A DNA stretch of 64,000 nucleotides from an uncultured Eubacteriaceae bacterium (GTDB taxonomy: Bacteria; Bacillota; Clostridia; Peptostreptococcales; Anaerovoracaceae): contig CAIFEY010000007.1 of assembly GCA_903789635.1 (NCBI GenBank), positions 1-64,000 of the forward strand, given 5' to 3'. This document shows positions 19,039 to 31,835 of the stretch, piece after piece (position 1 is the first letter of the stretch; every line of letters begins with the position of its first letter). Position numbers and translations under genes: made by a program. Under the pieces are notes generated by a model that did not search any database, was not told the DNA's origin, and saw only the letters and a list, made by a program, of their open reading frames with translations.

Positions 19039-21528
19039 CTACAGTTTCATCGTTTCCTGCTTATCTGCTTCTGCGGCATCCTCCGCCTTCTCCAGGTCGT
19101 TCTCGCCGATCACCTTGGCCATCGCGACGATCTTGCTGTCGTCGTCGACCTTCATGATCTTCACTCCCTGTGTCGCGCGGCTCAGGATGCTGACATCGGT
19201 CGCCTTGATCCGGATCACGACGCCCTCGGAGTTGATCAGCATGACCTCATCCTCGTCGTCCACGCAGATCGCGCCGATCAGGCAGCCGGTCTTATCAAAG
19301 CGGCTCTTATCGTACGTCAGCATGCCCTTTCCGCCTCTCGTCTGGCGCTTGTAGTCGCTGACGGAGGTTCTCTTTCCGTAGCCGTTTTCTGTAACGACCA
19401 GGAGCTTCTTTCCGCGGCCGACCAGATCCATGGAGACGACCTCATCGTCGCCCTCCAGGTTGATTCCGCGTACGCCTCTCGCATTTCTGCCCATCGGGCG
19501 TACTTCGTCCTCGCTGAAGCGGATGGATTTACCTTCCCTTGTTACCAGTATAACATCATTATTTCCAGAAGAAACCTTAATGTCGATCAGCTGGTCGCCA
19601 TCTTTCAGGCTGATAGCAATGATGCCATTCTGACGGTGCGTGTCGAACAGGTTCAGCGCCGTCTTCTTGATCACGCCGTGCTTGGTCACCGCGATCAGGT
19701 AGCGGTCCTCCGCCTCAAAGTCCTTAACCGGAATCACCGCCGTGATACGCTCACGCTGCATCAGGTTCAGGAAGTTGATCGCCGGGGTTCCTCTGGCCGT
19801 TCTGGAGGCTTCCGGAACCTGGTATGCCTTCATCTTGTACACCTTTCCGGTGTTGGTGAAGAACATCAGCCAGTCGTGCGTAGACGTCATGATCAGGTCT
19901 TTGACAAAGTCATTCTTTCTCGTCGTAAGGCCCGTGACGCCCTTGCCGCCGCGCTTCTGCGGCTTGTAGGTATCTGCGGAAACACGCTTGATGTATCCCA
20001 GGTGGGTGAGGGTGACCGCGACGGTCTCGTCCTCGATCAGGTCCTCGTCGTCGATGTCGTCTACGTCGCGCTCGATTCTCGTGCGGCGCTCGTCACCGTA
20101 TTTCTCCTTGATTTCCAGGAGCTCATCCTTGATGACGCCCATCAGCTTGGTGTCGTCGGCGAGCAGGGAGTTGTAGTACGCAATCCTCTCCTGCAGTTCC
20201 TGATATTCCTTCTCGATCTTCTCGCGCTCGAGTCCCTGCAGACGTGCGAGACGCATGTCCAGAATTGCCTGAGCCTGGATGTCGTCGAGTCCGAAGCGCT
20301 CCATCAGACGCTCTTTAGCGTCGTTGTACGCACTTCTGATGATGCGGATGATCTCGTCGATGTTGTCGATCGCGATGCGCAGTCCTTCCAGGATATGCGC
20401 CCTTGCCTCGGCCTTCTTCAGGTCGAAGATGGTTCTCCTGGTGACGACTTCCTTCTGGAACTTCAGATACTCGTGCAGGATCTCCCTGAGGTTCAGGAGC
20501 TTAGGCTCTCCGTCGACCAGAGCGATCATGATGGCGCTGAAGTTCTGCTGCAGAGCCGTGTGCTTGTACAGCTTATTCAGCGTGATCTGCGGGTTAGCGT
20601 CCCTCTTCAGCTCGATGACGATGCGCATTCCCTCGCGGTTCGACTCGTCTCTGATCTCGGAGATTCCGTCGATGCTCTTATCCTTGACGAGCTCTGCGAT
20701 CCTCTCGATCAGGCGCGCCTTGTTGACCATGTACGGGATTTCCGTGACGACGATCTGGGAGCGGCCTCTGCTCGTCTCCTGGATCTCGCAGCACGCGCGG
20801 ACCTTGATCTTTCCCTGTCCCGTGCGGTATGCCTCGCGGATTCCGGCCTTGCCCAGGATTCTGGCTCCGGTAGGGAAGTCCGGTCCCTTGATGATCGGGA
20901 TCAGATCGTCGACCGATGCGTCCGGGTTGTCGATCAGATGGACGGTCGCGTCGATCGTGTCGCTCAGGTTGTGCGGCGGGATGTTGGTCGCCATACCTAC
21001 GGCAATACCGTTGGATCCATTGACCAGGAGGTTCGGATAACGCGCCGGCAGTACGACCGGCTCCTTCTCCTCGCCGTCGAAGTTTGGTATGAAGTCGACG
21101 GTGTCTTTGTCGATATCACGCAGCATCTGCAGGGAGAAATGGCTCATTCTCGCCTCTGTGTAACGCTGCGCGGCCGCGCTGTCCCCGTCGATGGATCCGA
21201 AGTTTCCGTGGCCGTCGACCAGCGGATAGCGCATGGAGAAATCCTGCGCCATACGGACCATCGCATCGTAAATGGAAGAATCGCCGTGCGGGTGATATTT
21301 ACCCATGACCTCTCCGACAATTCTTGCTGACTTCTTATATGGTTTATCCGGCGTGACACCCAGCTGAGACATTCCGTACAGGATTCTTCTGTGTACCGGC
21401 TTCATTCCGTCGCGTACATCAGGAAGCGCACGTCCTACGATTACGCTCATCGCGTAGTCGATGTAGGAGTTTTTCATCTCGTCGTGGATCTCATGCCTGA
21501 TCAGTTTGCTGTCTTCTAAATTTTCCAC
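19039..21528 (-). CDS. gyrA: DNA gyrase subunit A
   Basis: '[33 protein letters not shown]', '[35 protein letters not shown]', GyrA-box 'QKRGGKG'. Confidence 0.98.
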   Translation of the reverse strand: MENLEDSKLIRHEIHDEMKNSYIDYAMSVIVGRALPDVRDGMKPVHRRILYGMSQLGVTPDKPYKKSARIVGEVMGKYHPHGDSSIYDAMVRMAQDFSMRYPLVDGHGNFGSIDGDSAAAQRYTEARMSHFSLQMLRDIDKDTVDFIPNFDGEEKEPVVLPARYPNLLVNGSNGIAVGMATNIPPHNLSDTIDATVHLIDNPDASVDDLIPIIKGPDFPTGARILGKAGIREAYRTGQGKIKVRACCEIQETSRGRSQIVVTEIPYMVNKARLIERIAELVKDKSIDGISEIRDESNREGMRIVIELKRDANPQITLNKLYKHTALQQNFSAIMIALVDGEPKLLNLREILHEYLKFQKEVVTRRTIFDLKKAEARAHILEGLRIAIDNIDEIIRIIRSAYNDAKERLMERFGLDDIQAQAILDMRLARLQGLEREKIEKEYQELQERIAYYNSLLADDTKLMGVIKDELLEIKEKYGDERRTRIERDVDDIDDEDLIEDETVAVTLTHLGYIKRVSADTYKPQKRGGKGVTGLTTRKNDFVKDLIMTSTHDWLMFFTNTGKVYKMKAYQVPEASRTARGTPAINFLNLMQRERITAVIPVKDFEAEDRYLIAVTKHGVIKKTALNLFDTHRQNGIIAISLKDGDQLIDIKVSSGNNDVILVTREGKSIRFSEDEVRPMGRNARGVRGINLEGDDEVVSMDLVGRGKKLLVVTENGYGKRTSVSDYKRQTRGGKGMLTYDKSRFDKTGCLIGAICVDDEDEVMLINSEGVVIRIKATDVSILSRATQGVKIMKVDDDSKIVAMAKVIGENDLEKAEDAAEADKQETMKL

Positions 21529-21551
21529 CTGTTGCTACTCCTTCTGCATTT

Positions 21552-23537
<1,986 letters not shown>

Positions 23538-23680
23538 CTATATTATACAATAAAACGGCCCATTTTACAACCTTAGGCGGGCGTTGGAGCATTTAATATC
23601 TTTCAACGTCTTTTTATTCGTTACAACTCAATTTTACGCCTTCTGAAGTCATGTTTTATACGATATTTATGTATCCCTGA

Positions 23681-24778
23681 TTATACCGAATCGACCCTGC
23701 CGCCGTGAACGGTAAAAACGGTCGGGTTTCCGTAGGCCTGAATCAGGTCGTCGTCGGCCTCGGTCATCGTGATGAAAATCTGATTTTCCTCGAGGGAATC
23801 GATCAGAAATGCCCTTCTGCTCTGGTCCAGCTCGCTCATGACGTCGTCAAGGAGCAGGATCGCACTCTCTCCGGTCTCCTGCTTGATGAAGTCGAGCTCC
23901 GCGAGCTTAAGGGACAGGGCGCAGGTTCGCTGCTGGCCCTGCGAGCCGTATTTCCTGGCGTTGATGCCGTTCACCAGGAAGCGAAGGTCGTCCTTATGCG
24001 GACCCTTGGTGGTCGTCCGCATCTTCCGGTCGGTTTCCAGCGAGTGCTGAAGTGCACTGCGCAGGCTCTCCTTTTGCCGCACGACATCCTCCTCGTAGGG
24101 GACGTTCGCCTCGTACTCGATCTTAAGCTCCTCCTGGCCGTTCGTGATGCTGCCGTGGATCTTCCCGCTGAAGATGCTGAGCTGGTCGATGAATTCCTTC
24201 CGCATGCGCATGAGCTCCGCGCCGTACTGCACGAGCTGCTCGTCCCACAGGGAAAGCATGGCGGGGGAGAACGAATCGCCCTTCAGGCAGCTGTTGCGCT
24301 GCTGCAGGACTTTCTTGTAGCGGCCAAGGCTCAGGTAGTAGGCGGGCTTGATCTGCGCGAGCTCCTTATCCAGGAAGCGGCGGCGCTTCTCCGGCTCGTC
24401 CTTGACGATGCGCAGGTCCTCCGGGGTGAAGGCGACGATGAAGACGTTGTTCAGGAGCTCCGAGGTCTTGTGAAGCTGCTTGCCGTCTTTCTTGATCGAT
24501 TTCCTGGATTTCCGGTTGATGCAGATGTCGACGCGCGTGTCCATGTAGGACTTCACGACCTCGGCGTGCACCAGCGCCTCGTTCTCTCCGAACCGAATCA
24601 TCTCGCTGTCCCTGCCGGCGCGGAACGAACGCCCCATGGAGATCAGGCAGACGGCCTCGATCAGGTTCGTCTTTCCCTGCGCGTTGCGGCCGGTGATCAG
24701 GTTGATCCTCGGGTCGAAGTTGATGTTCAGGCTCTCGTAATTCCGAAAATTTTTCAGTTCCAGATTCTTTACATACAT
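23681..24778 (-). CDS. recF: DNA replication/repair protein RecF
   Basis: 'LELKNFRNYESLNINFDPRINLITGRNAQGKTNLIEAV', 'LLLDDVMSELDQSRRAFLIDSL'. Confidence 0.97.
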   Translation of the reverse strand: MYVKNLELKNFRNYESLNINFDPRINLITGRNAQGKTNLIEAVCLISMGRSFRAGRDSEMIRFGENEALVHAEVVKSYMDTRVDICINRKSRKSIKKDGKQLHKTSELLNNVFIVAFTPEDLRIVKDEPEKRRRFLDKELAQIKPAYYLSLGRYKKVLQQRNSCLKGDSFSPAMLSLWDEQLVQYGAELMRMRKEFIDQLSIFSGKIHGSITNGQEELKIEYEANVPYEEDVVRQKESLRSALQHSLETDRKMRTTTKGPHKDDLRFLVNGINARKYGSQGQQRTCALSLKLAELDFIKQETGESAILLLDDVMSELDQSRRAFLIDSLEENQIFITMTEADDDLIQAYGNPTVFTVHGGRVDSV

Positions 24779-24806
24779 AATGGATTACAGAATCCCTTCT
24801 TGCTGC

Positions 24807-25922
24807 CTAGAGGCGGACCGGCAGGACGAGGTATTCGTAGGCGTTTCCCTGGAGCGGCGTGACGATGCACGGGTCCGTGCTGGACTTGAAACGCATCAGG
24901 ATCTCCTCGTCGCTGATCACCTTCAGCATGTCGAGCAGGTACTGCGCGTTGAATCCGATACGCAGGTCGTCTCCGCTCTTATTAATGACGAGCTGCTCAT
25001 TCAGGTTTCCTTCGTCCGCTCGCGCAGCAATCTCCATGATCTGGTCCCGGATGTCGATGTGAATCAGATTGTTTTTGTCATCGCGTGCCAGGAGGGAAGC
25101 GCGCTCGATGCTCTGGATCAGTGCACTTCTGTTCAGCGTGACCTCGATCGTGCTGTTCGTCGGCATGATTGAACGGTATGGGACGAACTCGCCGTTCAGC
25201 AGCTTCAGCTCTACCAGGAGGTCAGGGAAGCGGAAGATCGCCTTTCTGCTCTCGAGGTCGATGTTGAGCATGGTGTCTTCCTTGATATCCTTAACATCTG
25301 CAATAATTTTTGCGAGCTCATTCAGCAGCCTTGCGGAGATGACGATGGAATACTCGTTGATCTCCGGGACGTTCTGGTTCGCGATCGCCATGCGGTAGCC
25401 GTCCAGAGCCGCGAGGTGCATCTCCTGGTCCTGAATCTCGATCAGAATGCCCGTGATGATTCCCCTGGAGTCGTCGGTGCTTGCGGCAAAGGATGTCTGT
25501 TCAATCATACGCTTAAACAGAAGTGCCGGGATCTGCACGTGCTGTGCGTCCGGGCTTGCCTCCTCAAAGCGCGGGAAGTCACCCGGATCTTCGCACACGA
25601 TGTTGAATTCCGAGTTGACACTCTTGATCACAGCCCTCTGCTTGTTCTCACTCGTGATGGTGATCTGAGACTCCGGAACACTCCTGACGATGCTGATGAA
25701 CAGCTTGGCTGGGAGCACGATGGTGCCAGGTTCACTGACTTCTGCTTCTATCGTATGCTGAATGGAAATGTCTGCGTCTGAAGAGGCGAGAAGGATCCTT
25801 CCATTCTCTTCTGCTTCGATCAGAATTCCCTTCATTGCAGGAATCGTAGAGCGAGAGGAAACCGCCTTAGAGACGATGTTCAAAGCACTCATTAAATCCT
25901 GTCTTAAACAGCTGATTTTCAT
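24807..25922 (-). CDS. dnaN: DNA polymerase III beta sliding clamp
   Basis: 'MKISCLRQDLMSALNIVSKAVSSRSTIPAMKGILIEA'; C-terminus 'YEYLVLPVRL'. Confidence 0.97.
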   Translation of the reverse strand: MKISCLRQDLMSALNIVSKAVSSRSTIPAMKGILIEAEENGRILLASSDADISIQHTIEAEVSEPGTIVLPAKLFISIVRSVPESQITITSENKQRAVIKSVNSEFNIVCEDPGDFPRFEEASPDAQHVQIPALLFKRMIEQTSFAASTDDSRGIITGILIEIQDQEMHLAALDGYRMAIANQNVPEINEYSIVISARLLNELAKIIADVKDIKEDTMLNIDLESRKAIFRFPDLLVELKLLNGEFVPYRSIMPTNSTIEVTLNRSALIQSIERASLLARDDKNNLIHIDIRDQIMEIAARADEGNLNEQLVINKSGDDLRIGFNAQYLLDMLKVISDEEILMRFKSSTDPCIVTPLQGNAYEYLVLPVRL

Positions 25923-25994
25923 ATGTTGAAACCTCCTGTGAAACCCATTTGTTTTTTCATTTTAGGTAGTAGTTGTAGTAGGGGGTGCGGATTG

Positions 25995-26003
25995 TGTGGA
26001 TAA
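25995..26003 (-). promoter_or_regulatory. Perfect DnaA box (TTATCCACA on minus strand)
   Basis: TGTGGATAA read on plus strand in the dnaA-dnaN gap. Confidence 0.75.
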
Positions 26004-26083
26004 CCTCGGAACACCTTAGAATCCAGTCAAAAAGACGCGCACAGCCCATGATGATATTTTTGTGCAGAAAGCGAGGGTTATCC

Positions 26084-27433
26084 TCACTCCTGGATTTGCG
26101 ACTTTAATTTTTCGATCGTCGTTTTGATGGAATCGTCGTCCCGGATGTCCTGGTGAATCTTCTCGCAGGCATGCATGACAGTAGAATAATGTCGGTTTCC
26201 GAAAAGGTTTCCTATCTTATTAAATGAGTAGTCGGTCATATCCCGGCAGAGGTACATCGCGACCTGGCGAGGGAACGCGACGGCCTTGGCTCTCGTGCTG
26301 GATTCAAGGTCGGACGGCTCCACGTGGAAGTACCGGCTGACGATCGTCTTGATCTTCTCCGGCGTGACGCTGTTGCTGCCGTTCTGGATGACGTCCTTCA
26401 GGATTCGCTTGGCGAAGGTCAGGTCGATCTTCTCGTGCGTGATCAGGGAGAAGCTGACGATGCGGTTCAGCGCGCCCTCGAGCTCTCTGATGTTGTCGGT
26501 GATCTTCTCGGCGATCAGGCAGATGACGTCGTAGATATCGTCCGTGACCTCGAGATTCTGGTTCTCCGCCTTCTTCATCAGGATCGCGACGCGCGTCTCG
26601 TAGTCCGCAGGGGACAGGCTCGCGATGATGTTCCAGGAGAAACGGGAGGTCAGGCGCTCGTCCAGGCGGGTCAGCTCGTTCGGCGGTCTGTCGCTCGAGA
26701 TGACGATCTGCTTCTGGTCCTCGATCAGGGTGTTGAACGTGTAGAAGAACTCCTCCTGCGTCGTCTCTTTCCCTTCCAGGAACTGAATATCGTCGATCAG
26801 CAGGACGTCGATGTGACGGTACTTATTCTTGAATTCCCTGGTCCGGTTCTCTCCGATGGCCTTGATCAGCTCGTTCGTGAACATCTCCGTGGAGACGTAG
26901 AGCACGTTCAGCTCCGGGCTGTTTTCCAGCAGGTAGATGCCGATCGCGTGCATCAGGTGCGTCTTTCCTAAGCCGGATCCTCCGTAGATAAACAGCGGGT
27001 TGTAGGCCTTGGAAGGCTCCTCCGCGACGGCCAGACACGCGGCATGCGCGTACTTGTTGCAGGCGCCGACGACGAAGTTGTCGAACGTGTACCTCGGATT
27101 GAAAATTCGCTGCTGCGTGAAGCCCGGCGGGACCGGGTTGACGAGTCTGGTCTGGCGCTGCTCCTCCTCGATATTCTCGTAATCAGAGGCCTTCTTGATC
27201 ACGATCCGGTAAGGCTGGTCCATGACCTTCTGAAACGATTCTTCCAGCAGAGGCTTATACCTGTTGTTCAGGATATTCACGTAAAAATCTCCGTCAGACT
27301 CCAGGTACGCGATGTGCGTGTGCTGGTCCAGTCTGCGGATGTGCGTCGGCAGGAACCACGTCTTGTAGCTCGCTGCGGTAGTATTCTCTTTTATGATGGC
27401 GAGAACTTTCTGCCAGATTTCTTTATTATCCAT
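26084..27433 (-). CDS. dnaA: Chromosomal replication initiator DnaA
   Basis: 'NPRYTFDNFVVGACNKYAHAA', 'GGSGLGKTHLMHAIG', 'LLIDDIQFLEGKE', 'AMYLCRDMTDYSFNKIGNLFGNRHYSTVMHACEKI'. Confidence 0.98.
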   Translation of the reverse strand: MDNKEIWQKVLAIIKENTTAASYKTWFLPTHIRRLDQHTHIAYLESDGDFYVNILNNRYKPLLEESFQKVMDQPYRIVIKKASDYENIEEEQRQTRLVNPVPPGFTQQRIFNPRYTFDNFVVGACNKYAHAACLAVAEEPSKAYNPLFIYGGSGLGKTHLMHAIGIYLLENSPELNVLYVSTEMFTNELIKAIGENRTREFKNKYRHIDVLLIDDIQFLEGKETTQEEFFYTFNTLIEDQKQIVISSDRPPNELTRLDERLTSRFSWNIIASLSPADYETRVAILMKKAENQNLEVTDDIYDVICLIAEKITDNIRELEGALNRIVSFSLITHEKIDLTFAKRILKDVIQNGSNSVTPEKIKTIVSRYFHVEPSDLESSTRAKAVAFPRQVAMYLCRDMTDYSFNKIGNLFGNRHYSTVMHACEKIHQDIRDDDSIKTTIEKLKSQIQE

Positions 27434-27490
27434 TTCAAACCTCTCTTGTGAAATCACTACCATTCTAAAGTATAGAGGGGCTTGCTTCAA

Positions 27491-27620
27491 GCGTTATCAA
27501 AAAGTTTTCCACAGTTTAGGAAGACAGATTTTTGCGGGGTTCACGTAACAAAAAGTTTTATCAACAGAATGTGGACAAAACTATGCATAAGTTGCTCATA
27601 TTTTATCCGCAACTACATAT
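27491..27620. other. oriC: Probable oriC: DnaA-box cluster between dnaA and rpmH
   Basis: TTTTCCACA (27505), TTATCAACA (27558), TGTGGACAA (27570), TTATCCGCA (27603); canonical dnaA/rpmH divergence. Confidence 0.8.
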
Positions 27621-27762
27621 AGGGCAAAAATCAATGCTCAGGTGGGCAGAGATTTTTGCCGGAAATGGAAATCGGGGCCCAAAATGACAGGGGCCGGACG
27701 GAAATCCGGATGGAATGGCGACGGAAAATCGATGAAAATCTGAGTAAATTGCAAGGTTCTGT

Positions 27763-27791
27763 TTGACACACATTGTCTTAGAAAGTATAAT
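27763..27791 (+). promoter_or_regulatory. Consensus sigma-A promoter of rpmH
   Basis: TTGACA-17 nt-TATAAT. Confidence 0.9.
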
Positions 27792-27855
27792 ATAAAAACG
27801 CGTGCATACATTGCAATTTAGATTATGCGCTGGATTACATTTAGGAGGTATAATT

Positions 27856-27990
27856 ATGAAACAGACTTATCAGCCTAAGAAGAGGCAGAGAATGAAGGAG
27901 CACGGATTCCGCAAGAGAATGGCTACCAAGAACGGCAGAAACGTTCTGAAGCGCAGAAGAGCTAAGGGCAGAAAGAGCCTGTCCGCATAG
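27856..27990 (+). CDS. rpmH: 50S ribosomal protein bL34
   Basis: '[44 protein letters not shown]'. Confidence 0.98.
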   Translation: MKQTYQPKKRQRMKEHGFRKRMATKNGRNVLKRRRAKGRKSLSA

Positions 27991-27992
27991 TA

Positions 27993-28379
27993 ATGCGAAA
28001 GAAAAATGTGCTTCGCAATCAAAGAGATTTTGATTCTGTTTATCGGAAGGGTAAATCGGTTCCATCACGGCATATCGTCGTTCTGTACCGGAAGAATCGC
28101 CTGCCGTATAACAGAATCGCTTTTTTAGCAAGCAAAAAAGTCGGAAACAGCGTTCAGAGGAACCGGGCACGCAGATTGATGCGGGAAGCATATCGCCTTT
28201 CCGGAATGGAGATTCCGAAGAGCTACGATGTGATCTTCGTCGCCCGCCAGTCGATCGTTGAAGCCGACTGTAAGGCAGTGCGGGCATCGCTGATATCCGC
28301 GCTTAGAAGAACCGGGGTAATGAATCATGATGAACAGCATCAAACGCGCGGCCGCCGTAACAGGGAAGGCCGCAGCTAA
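27993..28379 (+). CDS. rnpA: Ribonuclease P protein component
   Basis: '[36 protein letters not shown]'. Confidence 0.95.
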   Translation: MRKKNVLRNQRDFDSVYRKGKSVPSRHIVVLYRKNRLPYNRIAFLASKKVGNSVQRNRARRLMREAYRLSGMEIPKSYDVIFVARQSIVEADCKAVRASLISALRRTGVMNHDEQHQTRGRRNREGRS

Positions 28380-28581
28380 AGTATTGATTCTGATGGTTAG
28401 ATTTTATCAACTCTGCATTTCGCCGTTTTTTCCGCCGTCATGCAGATACATCCCGACCTGCTCTACGTATTTTATACAGGCAGTCGAGAAATATGGCCCT
28501 ATAAAAGGAAGCTATCTTGGAATCCGCAGGTTTCTGAGGTGTCATCCGGGCCATCCCGGTGGATTTGACCCTGTTCCATAG
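28327..28581 (+). CDS. yidD: Membrane protein insertion efficiency factor YidD
   Basis: '[58 protein letters not shown]'. Confidence 0.96.
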   Translation: MMNSIKRAAAVTGKAAAKVLILMVRFYQLCISPFFPPSCRYIPTCSTYFIQAVEKYGPIKGSYLGIRRFLRCHPGHPGGFDPVP

Positions 28582-28599
28582 GGTGGAGGAAGTTAATCA

Positions 28600-29349
28600 A
28601 TGAATTTTTTTGGATTGTTTGCCACTCCTCTCGGTTGGATTCTTACGGCCTTATATGGCGTGATTCAGAATTACGGCATCACACTGGTGGTCCTCACCGT
28701 GCTCGTAAAACTTTGTCTGTATCCGGCATATAAAAAGCAGATTATGTCTACCGCTGGTATGGCGGATCTGCAGCCGAAAATGAAAGATATCCAGAATCGT
28801 TATGCCGGAGACACGGTGAAAATGAACGAGGAGATGTCCAAGCTCTATAAAGAGGAAGGTGCCAGCCCGATGGCAGGCTGCCTCCCGATGGCCGTTCAGA
28901 TGGTCATCATCATGGGCTTGTTTACACTCCTGCGTCTTCCGATGAACTACATGAAGAGCGAGCAGATGTATTTCGCAATTCATGAGAGGTTCCTCTGGAT
29001 CAATGACTTATCGCAGCCGGATCCGTGGATCCTCCCGATTCTCTCGGGAATTGCAACGTTCGTCGCATTCTATATGTCTCAGGAAAACGGAGGTATTCCG
29101 GGACAGCAGCAGAATGGAGCCATGATGATTGTCATGAAGTACGGATTCCCGATCATGATCGTATGGCTCGCGAAGACGTATGCAGCCGGATTGGCGACAT
29201 ATTGGTTTATTAGTCAGTTCATACAGATTTTCTATAATATCCGCTTTACTCAGCTCAGAAAGAAGATGAAGCGTGAGAAGATGGAGGCAAAGCTGAAAAA
29301 GCATCTCGATCGAAAACCTGTGCGGGCTGGTGAAGGAGTAAGAAGATAA
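28600..29349 (+). CDS. yidC: Membrane protein insertase YidC/Oxa1
   Basis: 'LYGVIQNYGITLVVLTVLVKLCLYPAYKKQIMSTAGMADLQPKMKDIQNRY'. Confidence 0.95.
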   Translation: MNFFGLFATPLGWILTALYGVIQNYGITLVVLTVLVKLCLYPAYKKQIMSTAGMADLQPKMKDIQNRYAGDTVKMNEEMSKLYKEEGASPMAGCLPMAVQMVIIMGLFTLLRLPMNYMKSEQMYFAIHERFLWINDLSQPDPWILPILSGIATFVAFYMSQENGGIPGQQQNGAMMIVMKYGFPIMIVWLAKTYAAGLATYWFISQFIQIFYNIRFTQLRKKMKREKMEAKLKKHLDRKPVRAGEGVRR

Positions 29350-30287
29350 TGGACGTAACTGAAAAATGGGGAGACGACGTTGATTCAGCCGTCGCTCTTG
29401 CCCTCGCTGATCTGAAATGTACAATCGATCAGGTCGACGTAGAGGTCCTCGAACAGCCTTCCAGAGGATTCTTCGGTCTCGGTTCCCGTCTTGCTCTGGT
29501 CAGAGTGACCAGGAAGAAAGAAGAAAAGCCGGAAGCGGCAGCTAAGCCGCAGAAGGAGTCTTCTGCATCTTCCGAAGCTCCTGTAAAGACTGCGGAGCAG
29601 AAGCCTGTACAGCAGGCTGAGCCGCAGGCACAGAAGCAGCCGGAAGAGAAGGCCGCAAAGCCGGAACCGGAAACCGAATCTCGTCCGGAAAAGAAGAAGG
29701 CGCACGCGAAAGAGCACCGCGGCGATCACAGAACGCAGCCAGCGGAAAGACGGCAGGACGCACACCGCAGAAGGCCGTCTGCTCCGGCAAAGGATGAACT
29801 TCCTGAGCTGGATCTCCAGGATGATGTTCAGGATCTTCCGGTCGTGGATACGCACCCGGCACTTGATTTTCTGAAGGATGTCACCGATAAGATGGGACTC
29901 GACCTGAAGATGACCGCAAGAGCCGACGACACGCATGTCCACATCGATATCGCCGGGGACGATTCCCGGACGATTATCGGAAAGCGCGGCCAGACGCTGG
30001 ATGCCATCCAGTATCTGACGAGCCTCGTCGTGAATAAGGAGCATAAGGATTACGTGAAGGTCGTCATCGACGCCGAGCACTACCGTTCCAGACGTGAGAA
30101 GACGCTGGAGCAGCTCGCAGAGCGTCTGGCGAGAAAGGTCGTTCACACCGGCAGAAGCATTCGCTTGGAGCCGATGAATCCTTACGAGCGCAAGGTCATT
30201 CACGCGACCCTGCAGCACGATCCTAAGGTCACGACCAGAAGTGAAGGACAGGATCCGTTCCGAAGAGTGATTATCGAATTAAAATAA
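29349..30287 (+). CDS. jag: Jag/KhpB RNA-binding protein (Jag_N-KH-R3H) with Lys/Glu/Pro/Gln-rich linker
   Basis: Jag_N 'KWGDDVDSAVALALADL...FFGLGSRLALVRV', KH 'IIGKRGQTLDAIQYLTSLVVN', R3H 'LEPMNPYERKVIHATLQ'. Confidence 0.93.
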   Translation: MDVTEKWGDDVDSAVALALADLKCTIDQVDVEVLEQPSRGFFGLGSRLALVRVTRKKEEKPEAAAKPQKESSASSEAPVKTAEQKPVQQAEPQAQKQPEEKAAKPEPETESRPEKKKAHAKEHRGDHRTQPAERRQDAHRRRPSAPAKDELPELDLQDDVQDLPVVDTHPALDFLKDVTDKMGLDLKMTARADDTHVHIDIAGDDSRTIIGKRGQTLDAIQYLTSLVVNKEHKDYVKVVIDAEHYRSRREKTLEQLAERLARKVVHTGRSIRLEPMNPYERKVIHATLQHDPKVTTRSEGQDPFRRVIIELK

Positions 30288-30300
30288 CGTCGTGAATTAC

Positions 30301-30330
30301 AAGGACTGCTGCGATGCAGTCCTTTTTTAT
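30301..30330 (+). terminator. Rho-independent terminator after jag
   Basis: AAGGACTGCTGCGATGCAGTCCTTTTTTAT. Confidence 0.92.
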
Positions 30331-30388
30331 GCTATGATCTAGTGGTATATATAGAGACAAAATATGAATGGAAAGGAAGGAAACGGTA

Positions 30389-31765
30389 ATGATGTATGAC
30401 ACGATTGCTGCAATATCTACTCCGCCGGGAGAAGGCGGCATCGGAATAATCCGAATCAGCGGAGAGGAGTCCCTTTCTATTCTGAAACAGATCTTCCGCA
30501 CGCCGTCCGGAAGCTTCAACATGAAGGACCACCTGCTGGTCTACGGCCACATCGTGGATCCAGAAAGCGAGCAGGTCCTGGACGAGGTGCTGAGCGTATA
30601 TATGAAGGCACCGAGGACTTACACCGCCGAGGATGTCGTCGAAATCGACTGCCACGGGGGTATCGTCCCGCTTAGAAAGATCCTGCAGCTGGTTTACCGC
30701 TGCGGCGCGCGCCCTGCACAGCCGGGCGAGTTCACGGAGCGTGCCTTCCTGAACGGACGGCTTGACCTCTCGCAGGCGGAGGCCGTCATGGACATGATCT
30801 CCGCGCGCGCGGACAAAACCTACGATTCCGCCGTCGGTCAGCTCGCCGGAACCCTGTCCGACCGGATCAGGGAGATCCGTTCGATGCTGATGGACATCCG
30901 TGTCCAGGTGACGGTGAATATCGAATACCCGGACGAGGATATCGAGGTTATGACGTACGAGAAGATGCGCGAGGACCTGAAGCCGGTAACGGCCAAAATT
31001 TCCGCTCTTTTGAAGACCGCGGAGACGGGCAGAATCCTGAGCAGCGGCCTTAAGATCGCGATCGTCGGCAAGCCGAACGTCGGTAAATCCTCGCTGATGA
31101 ATCAGATGCTCCGTGAATCGCGTGCGATCGTCACCGACATTCCGGGGACGACGAGGGACACGATCAAGGAAGACATGCGCCTGCGCGGCATCCCGATCAG
31201 CCTGATCGACACTGCAGGAATCCGAGAGACGGAGGATCAGATCGAGGCGATCGGAATCGAGAAGTCCAGGGATTCCTGGTCTTCCGCGGACATGGTCCTG
31301 CTCGTCCTGGACGCGGGAACGCCGCTGTCCGACGAGGACGTCGAAATCCTGAAGCACGCGGATGCCGCCAAGACCATCGTGATCATCAACAAGATGGATC
31401 TTCCGGAATCGCTGGAGCGCAGCAGGGTGGAGGAGCTTCTCTCTGGCGCACAGATCATCACCGCGTCGATGAAGCAGGGCGAGGGGCTGGATGCGATCGA
31501 GGATGCGATCGAGCGCCGCGTCTACCGCGGGGAGGTCACGGCCGACCAGCAGGTCATCGTGACGAACGCCCGCCACAAGCAGCTGCTGGAGGAGGCGTAC
31601 ACGCATCTTAAGGACGCGGACCATTTAGCTGAGATCAGAGAACCGCTCGAGATCATCGATCTGGATCTCGAGGAAGCATATGAAAACCTGGGAGAGATCA
31701 TCGGCGATGCGGTCGGTGACGACGTCATCACGGAGGTGTTTTCCAGGTTCTGCCTCGGAAAGTAA
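30389..31765 (+). CDS. mnmE: tRNA modification GTPase MnmE
   Basis: 'MYDTIAAISTPPGEGGIGIIRISG', 'VGKPNVGKSSLMNQML', C-terminal 'FSRFCLGK'. Confidence 0.98.
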   Translation: MMYDTIAAISTPPGEGGIGIIRISGEESLSILKQIFRTPSGSFNMKDHLLVYGHIVDPESEQVLDEVLSVYMKAPRTYTAEDVVEIDCHGGIVPLRKILQLVYRCGARPAQPGEFTERAFLNGRLDLSQAEAVMDMISARADKTYDSAVGQLAGTLSDRIREIRSMLMDIRVQVTVNIEYPDEDIEVMTYEKMREDLKPVTAKISALLKTAETGRILSSGLKIAIVGKPNVGKSSLMNQMLRESRAIVTDIPGTTRDTIKEDMRLRGIPISLIDTAGIRETEDQIEAIGIEKSRDSWSSADMVLLVLDAGTPLSDEDVEILKHADAAKTIVIINKMDLPESLERSRVEELLSGAQIITASMKQGEGLDAIEDAIERRVYRGEVTADQQVIVTNARHKQLLEEAYTHLKDADHLAEIREPLEIIDLDLEEAYENLGEIIGDAVGDDVITEVFSRFCLGK

Positions 31766-31835
31766 GGAAATATGGGCGGCGCGGCGTTTTTTCGCGCGCC
31801 GCCTGGGTTACAGGCAGGAAAGGGTTGTAAGGGGT

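Noticed and set aside
18964-21330. 788-aa plus-strand ORF
   Set aside because: Entirely antisense to gyrA; long antisense ORFs arise from codon bias in GC-rich genes; no coherent domain.
23705-24862. 385-aa plus-strand ORF
   Set aside because: Antisense shadow of recF.
31774-31806. GGCGGCGCGGCG-TTTTTT-CGCGCGCCGCC hairpin between mnmE and mnmG as a terminator
   Set aside because: The T run is in the loop, not after the stem, and the gene order is normally co-transcribed; left unassigned.
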